Assembly: GCA_002482775.1 (NCBI GenBank)
Contig: DLGQ01000092.1
Span: 41,990 to 105,989 of the forward strand
DNA: 64,000 nt
From: Flavobacteriales bacterium UBA7690
GTDB lineage: Bacteria; Bacteroidota; Bacteroidia; Flavobacteriales_F; PHOS-HE28
Direction: 5' to 3'
Shown one piece after another: positions 60,312-64,000 of the stretch. Numbering within the stretch: position 1 is the stretch's first letter; the number at the start of each line of letters is the position of its first letter. The notes beneath the pieces are model-generated. The model searched no databases, was not told where the DNA came from, and saw nothing but the letters and a program-made list of their open reading frames with translations. A program made the position numbers and the translations under genes.

Positions 60312-62099
60312 TCACTTCGGCTCGAAGACTTCGATCACCAGATCGTCCACGCGCAGGGGTGTGCCACGTTGGTTCCAGATGTAGGCCTTCATCTTATCCT
60401 GCTTGGACCGCACTTCAGGAGTGATGTAATCCAGCGTGAAGGGCACCCAAACGTTCTTCGCGTTCTTCGGGACCTCCCAGTCGCGGGCCATGTATTTATA
60501 GGTGCCACCATCATGTTCGAAGTGGATCACCAGGGTAGGCACGGCGTCAAGACTATCGCCCACCCAGAACTTCGCGGATGTGCGCACCCACGCATGGTCC
60601 TTGTTGGTCAAGCCTTCGAAGGTCGTCTCCATGGCCGGTGAGAAGGGTGCCTCCGATGTCAACGTGAGCACACTGTCCGGCCGATCGGAATAGTCCGCAC
60701 GGAAAGCTTCGCGAGCGTTGTATCTCCGTTCATCCACCAAGCGTTCTTCAGCACCGAGCGATCGGCTTACCAGTAAAAGTTCTTCCGCCTGATCCGGAAC
60801 GCTGGTGCGCAAGAAGACGGCTTTGTAGTACGCCTTGGTCATCCGCTCTTTGCTGAAGATGCCTTGTGTCCACTGCCACGTCTGGAACAGGTTTAGGAGC
60901 AGGAACGCGCCACAGGCGAGCACGACCGCGATCCGTGTGAACCTCCTTTTCCACGCCCATTGCAACGCTGCCCCAAGCGCTAAAGCGAGCAGCGGATACG
61001 TCGGTACCATGCTGCGCGAACTGAAACTTCCGCCAGCGTACCACCAGCAACTCCAGCTGGAGACGATCCAGAGATCCATCAAGAGGAAGATGATGATGGC
61101 CCAGAACGCTTGCGGGATCCGCTTCCAGAGCAGGGCGATGCCGCCGATCGCGATCAACATCAAGGGTGTGTAGATGAACCAACCCTTGCGGAAACTGACC
61201 AGGAACGGACGAAGGTGCGGGGTGGCCAGGTCGAAGCCTTCGCCGGGGTTCACGTAGGAGTAGAATATCCAGTTGCCGGTGGTGAACTTCCAATAGATCA
61301 GCTGCGGCGAAACCGCGAACAGGAAAAGAACGACCGCGCCCACGATGTGCGGGATGTTCTTGCGGACCGCTTGCCATTTCATCCTACGCTGTTCAGGATC
61401 GTGCAACGCCCACAGCAGCGGGATCAACACCGCCACCAATTCCGAAGGCCGGATCAACGTGATCAGTCCCAGACTTGCACCGATGCACAAGGCCCAACGC
61501 CAAGAGGGTGATGCGTGCCAGCGGATGGTGGCCAATAGCAGCAAGGCGTACAACGTGAAGAGCGCGCTGTGCGTGAGCAAGGTGCCATCCCAAGCCGTGA
61601 GCTGGAACCAATTCGTTCCGAGGCCGATGAGCACGAGCAGGAATGCGGCCCAGCGATCATCGAAGAAGTGGAGCAGCACTTTCCTAAGGAGCACGAGACC
61701 GAGTAAAGCGAACGCCAGGCAACCGATGGTGATGGCGACCTGGTACGGTGCGGAGAATCCATCAGCGGGAAAACCGAGCGGTTCCGCGAGCATGTGCGCT
61801 GCGCAGAAGAACGGCGCATAGAGCACGGCCATGCCCGAACTATACTTGATCACCCGTTCCCCTTCAGTGCCATCCACGAGCTGGTATAGCGTGGAGGACG
61901 GCTCGTAGGTGTCCATCACCTGATCCAACCAGGAATGGTCGCGCAGAGCAATGTCGTCGTGGATGAACGCAGCCGGTAGGTAGAGGTAGTAGCCGAAGAC
62001 ATCCCACGTGAGGACATCACGTTGCGGCACAGCGCAACGCACGGCGATGGTGACCGTACAGAGGGCTAGTAGTGCGATACGGCTGATGCGGCCTAGCAT
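60312..62099 (-). CDS. Large GT-C-like membrane protein
   Basis: A 595-residue protein with about eleven membrane helices and a 190-residue exported C-terminal domain. The first loop contains LTWDVFGYYLYLPAAF, resembling the acidic site of GT-C enzymes, and the later WYAGGSFSSRSMVPTYPLLA pattern recurs in uncharacterised Bacteroidota glycosyltransferase-like proteins. It converges with the previous GT-C gene with four bases between. Confidence 0.55.
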   Translation of the reverse strand: MLGRISRIALLALCTVTIAVRCAVPQRDVLTWDVFGYYLYLPAAFIHDDIALRDHSWLDQVMDTYEPSSTLYQLVDGTEGERVIKYSSGMAVLYAPFFCAAHMLAEPLGFPADGFSAPYQVAITIGCLAFALLGLVLLRKVLLHFFDDRWAAFLLVLIGLGTNWFQLTAWDGTLLTHSALFTLYALLLLATIRWHASPSWRWALCIGASLGLITLIRPSELVAVLIPLLWALHDPEQRRMKWQAVRKNIPHIVGAVVLFLFAVSPQLIYWKFTTGNWIFYSYVNPGEGFDLATPHLRPFLVSFRKGWFIYTPLMLIAIGGIALLWKRIPQAFWAIIIFLLMDLWIVSSWSCWWYAGGSFSSRSMVPTYPLLALALGAALQWAWKRRFTRIAVVLACGAFLLLNLFQTWQWTQGIFSKERMTKAYYKAVFLRTSVPDQAEELLLVSRSLGAEERLVDERRYNAREAFRADYSDRPDSVLTLTSEAPFSPAMETTFEGLTNKDHAWVRTSAKFWVGDSLDAVPTLVIHFEHDGGTYKYMARDWEVPKNAKNVWVPFTLDYITPEVRSKQDKMKAYIWNQRGTPLRVDDLVIEVFEPK

Positions 62100-62135
62100 G
62101 GCCGGAAGGTAGCGCTGGTGGCGCGTAACGAAAGT

Positions 62136-63065
62136 CTACTGTAGTGTGTAACGCCGCTCGTCCGTCTGCACTTGGTCCATCATCGAGACGGTACGTACAC
62201 ATTTCCCCGAGCGCACCCAAGCGCCGTTCAGGTCCACCTCGAAGTCGAACACGTCGCTCACTCGCATGTCGCGCACCACCTTTTCGAATTCCTTCTTCTC
62301 CTTACCGCTCAGTGTGCCACCCATGGTCTCCACCATCCGCGTCACCGATGCGCTCAGGTTCGCGGGGTCCACCCGTTGGCTAGCATGGAAGGTGGCTCTT
62401 GCCAGCGTGGTGTCCAACCCGGTCATTTCCACCTCGATCACCGCCGGGATGGGCTCTCCTCCCAGCGGGTTCGGCAGTTCGGTCTTACCGCTTTCCTTTT
62501 TGCTCAAGCTGTATTCCACGCCGAACGGGAACAACAAGTAGCTGAGGTCCTCGGAAGCGGTCATCGCCATGGTCTCCGGGGTGATCATCTTGCCGAAGGC
62601 CGCTTCCATCTTCTCACGTTCCTCTGCAGAAGTGGACAAGTCCAGAATGCCTTGGATGATCTTGTCGCAATGCTGCTTGATCTCTTCACCGTTGATCACT
62701 TCCAAGAAGCTGCCGGTCTCCGTGGTGGTGGCCACCACACGCATGCCGTCCACGGACTTCATCACCTTCAAGATGGCCTGCGCTGCATTTTCATCGGCCG
62801 GTAGCTCATCCAACACCTTCATGTCGCGGTAGTGCAACGCGATGGTGTAGGTGCTGTCAGTTCCTTCCAGAACGTGAAGGTCCAAGAACATGGTGGCCCT
62901 GGAATTCTTGCGGCCTGTTTTGGTGCGGTCCAGTTGGTACGTCTTGGCATCGCCTACGTTCCAATAGGAGACAACAGTGGCCGTCTTGGCATCGATGATG
63001 TTCTGTGCAGCAAGTTCAACGCACCCTGCAACGATGAAGAATGCGAGAACGATCTGGCGCAGCAT
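62136..63065 (-). CDS. Unknown exported protein
   Basis: A 309-residue protein with a signal peptide (MLRQIVLAFFIVAGCVELAAQ). Its Cys15 is not in a good lipobox. The mature part is mixed alpha/beta with many Glu and Lys, and resembles uncharacterised Bacteroidota DUF6263-type proteins, which I am not sure about. It starts 19 bases after accC and may be co-transcribed with it. Confidence 0.5.
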   Translation of the reverse strand: MLRQIVLAFFIVAGCVELAAQNIIDAKTATVVSYWNVGDAKTYQLDRTKTGRKNSRATMFLDLHVLEGTDSTYTIALHYRDMKVLDELPADENAAQAILKVMKSVDGMRVVATTTETGSFLEVINGEEIKQHCDKIIQGILDLSTSAEEREKMEAAFGKMITPETMAMTASEDLSYLLFPFGVEYSLSKKESGKTELPNPLGGEPIPAVIEVEMTGLDTTLARATFHASQRVDPANLSASVTRMVETMGGTLSGKEKKEFEKVVRDMRVSDVFDFEVDLNGAWVRSGKCVRTVSMMDQVQTDERRYTLQ

Positions 63066-63084
63066 GGTGGTGGAAGGTGGACGA

Positions 63085-64000
63085 CTACCCCGGCTTCTTG
63101 ATCTCGAAATCCTCCAGGAACTTCGTGGTGAAGTTGCCCGCGCGGAACTGCTCGTTCTGCATCAATTGCAGGTGGAAGGGGATCGTGGTGTGGACGCCTT
63201 CGATCACGTACTCGCTAAGCGCGCGTTCCATTTTCGTGATCGCCTCTTCCCGCGTTTGTGCACTCACGATCAGCTTGCCGATCATGCTGTCGTAGTTCGG
63301 GGGGATGGTGTAGCCCGCGTACACGTGCGTATCCACGCGCACCCCGTGGCCACCGGGGCTATGGTAGCTGGTGATCTTGCCCGGCGTGGGGCGGAAGTTG
63401 TTGAATGGATCCTCCGCGTTGATGCGGCATTGGATGCTGTGGCGCGTTGGCTCGTAGTTGAGGCCGCTGATGGGGATGCCCGCCGCGATCTTGATCTGCT
63501 CGCGGATCAGGTCGTAGTCGATCACTTCCTCGGTGATGGTGTGCTCCACCTGGATCCGCGTGTTCATCTCCATGAAGTAGAAGTTGCGGTCCTTGTCCAC
63601 GAGGAATTCCACGGTGCCCACGCCTTCGTAATTCACGCTGGCAGCGGCCTTGATCGCCGCTTCGCCCATCTTCTTGCGCAGCGCTTTCGTCATGAAGGGG
63701 GAAGGCGTTTCCTCCACCAACTTCTGGTGCCTGCGCTGGATGGAACAGTCGCGCTCGCTCATGTGGCAGAAGGTGCCGTACTGGTCGCCTGCGATCTGGA
63801 TCTCGATGTGGCGCGGTTCCAGGATGTACTTCTCCATGTACATGCCGGGGTTGCCGAACGCTGCACCGGCTTCTTGGCTCGCTTTCTCGAACGCTTCCTG
63901 GAATTCTTCTTCCTTCCACACCTGGCGCATGCCTTTGCCGCCCCCGCCAGCCGTGGCTTTCAGGATGACAGGGTACCCGATGCGTTTCGCTTCCTTCTTG
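63085..64000 (-). CDS. accC: Acetyl-CoA carboxylase biotin carboxylase subunit (partial)
   Basis: The C-terminal two thirds of an ATP-grasp biotin carboxylase; the start lies beyond base 64000. It carboxylates biotin on AccB with ATP and bicarbonate. Seen are the Gly-rich AGGGGKGM loop at the window edge, CSIQRRHQKLVEE, the MEMNTRIQVEHTITEEV metal and catalytic segment, and the C-terminal NAEDPFNNFRPTPGKI. About 305 residues are present of an expected 450. Confidence 0.9.
   Translation of the reverse strand, partial: KKEAKRIGYPVILKATAGGGGKGMRQVWKEEEFQEAFEKASQEAGAAFGNPGMYMEKYILEPRHIEIQIAGDQYGTFCHMSERDCSIQRRHQKLVEETPSPFMTKALRKKMGEAAIKAAASVNYEGVGTVEFLVDKDRNFYFMEMNTRIQVEHTITEEVIDYDLIREQIKIAAGIPISGLNYEPTRHSIQCRINAEDPFNNFRPTPGKITSYHSPGGHGVRVDTHVYAGYTIPPNYDSMIGKLIVSAQTREEAITKMERALSEYVIEGVHTTIPFHLQLMQNEQFRAGNFTTKFLEDFEIKKPG

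Noticed and set aside
1..64000. tRNA genes, rRNA genes, CRISPR arrays, integrases
   Set aside because: None recognised: no tRNA-like arm pattern in the intergenic gaps that I read, no regularly spaced repeats, and no recombinase motifs. A covariance-model scan would be decisive.

Overview
The window looks like one contiguous stretch of a Bacteroidota chromosome, probably a high-GC relative of the Flavobacteriales. Supporting signs are: a 14-gene nuoA-N operon with a short NuoG that lacks the molybdopterin domain; an exbB-exbD-exbD-tonB operon; a large type-2 IleS next to a Bacteroidota-type DksA and lspA; a secreted protein with a T9SS-like C-terminal domain; lamin-tail secreted proteins; and promoters with a TAnnTTTG -7 box instead of sigma70 boxes. 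I recognised no rRNA, tRNA, CRISPR array, integrase or transposase.

Left part (1-13.5 kb). A minus-strand trio encodes an Orn/Lys/Arg-decarboxylase-like PLP enzyme, an ATP-grasp enzyme and a C45-type Ntn acyltransferase/hydrolase. The two larger proteins carry histone-H1-like Lys/Ala tails. Then come a zinc-ribbon membrane protein with an apparent internal duplication, a CsgG-TPR-SH3 secreted protein, a VOC protein, a nitrilase-family amidase and a GABA-type aminotransferase. The set suggests amine/amide metabolism.

Middle (13.5-29.5 kb). A large lamin-tail surface protein diverges from asd. The ileS-dksA-lspA cluster follows. ileS is mosaic: an orphan gene and a new 5' end sit between it and a 35-codon remnant of the older ileS start, and its editing-domain region has different base composition. 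Beyond are a Trp/Tyr/Arg-rich secreted protein, an SGNH-like/MBOAT O-acylation pair, a YceI protein and a pirin.

29.8-39.3 kb. The plus-strand TonB energising operon continues into a small membrane protein, a PstS-like lipoprotein and a TPR protein, and ends at a UUCG-loop terminator. An APC permease and a DAACS symporter follow, then a DUF4160/DUF2442 pair.

39.4-52.6 kb. The nuo operon is complete on the minus strand. Most genes overlap by the four bases ATGA. A Kazal-type lipoprotein gene sits between nuoD and nuoE, and a 132-bp palindromic element sits between nuoB and nuoC.

Right part (52.7-64 kb). A small AT-rich island with two orphan genes precedes dxs, which has an excellent promoter and almost no leader. 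Then come a small unknown protein, a secreted protein with a T9SS-like tail, three GT-C-type membrane glycosyltransferase-like proteins, an unknown secreted protein, and the 3' part of accC running off the end. Several unrelated long intergenic inverted repeats (near 0.1, 1.3, 12.0, 13.5 and 51.6 kb) suggest families of dispersed palindromic elements.
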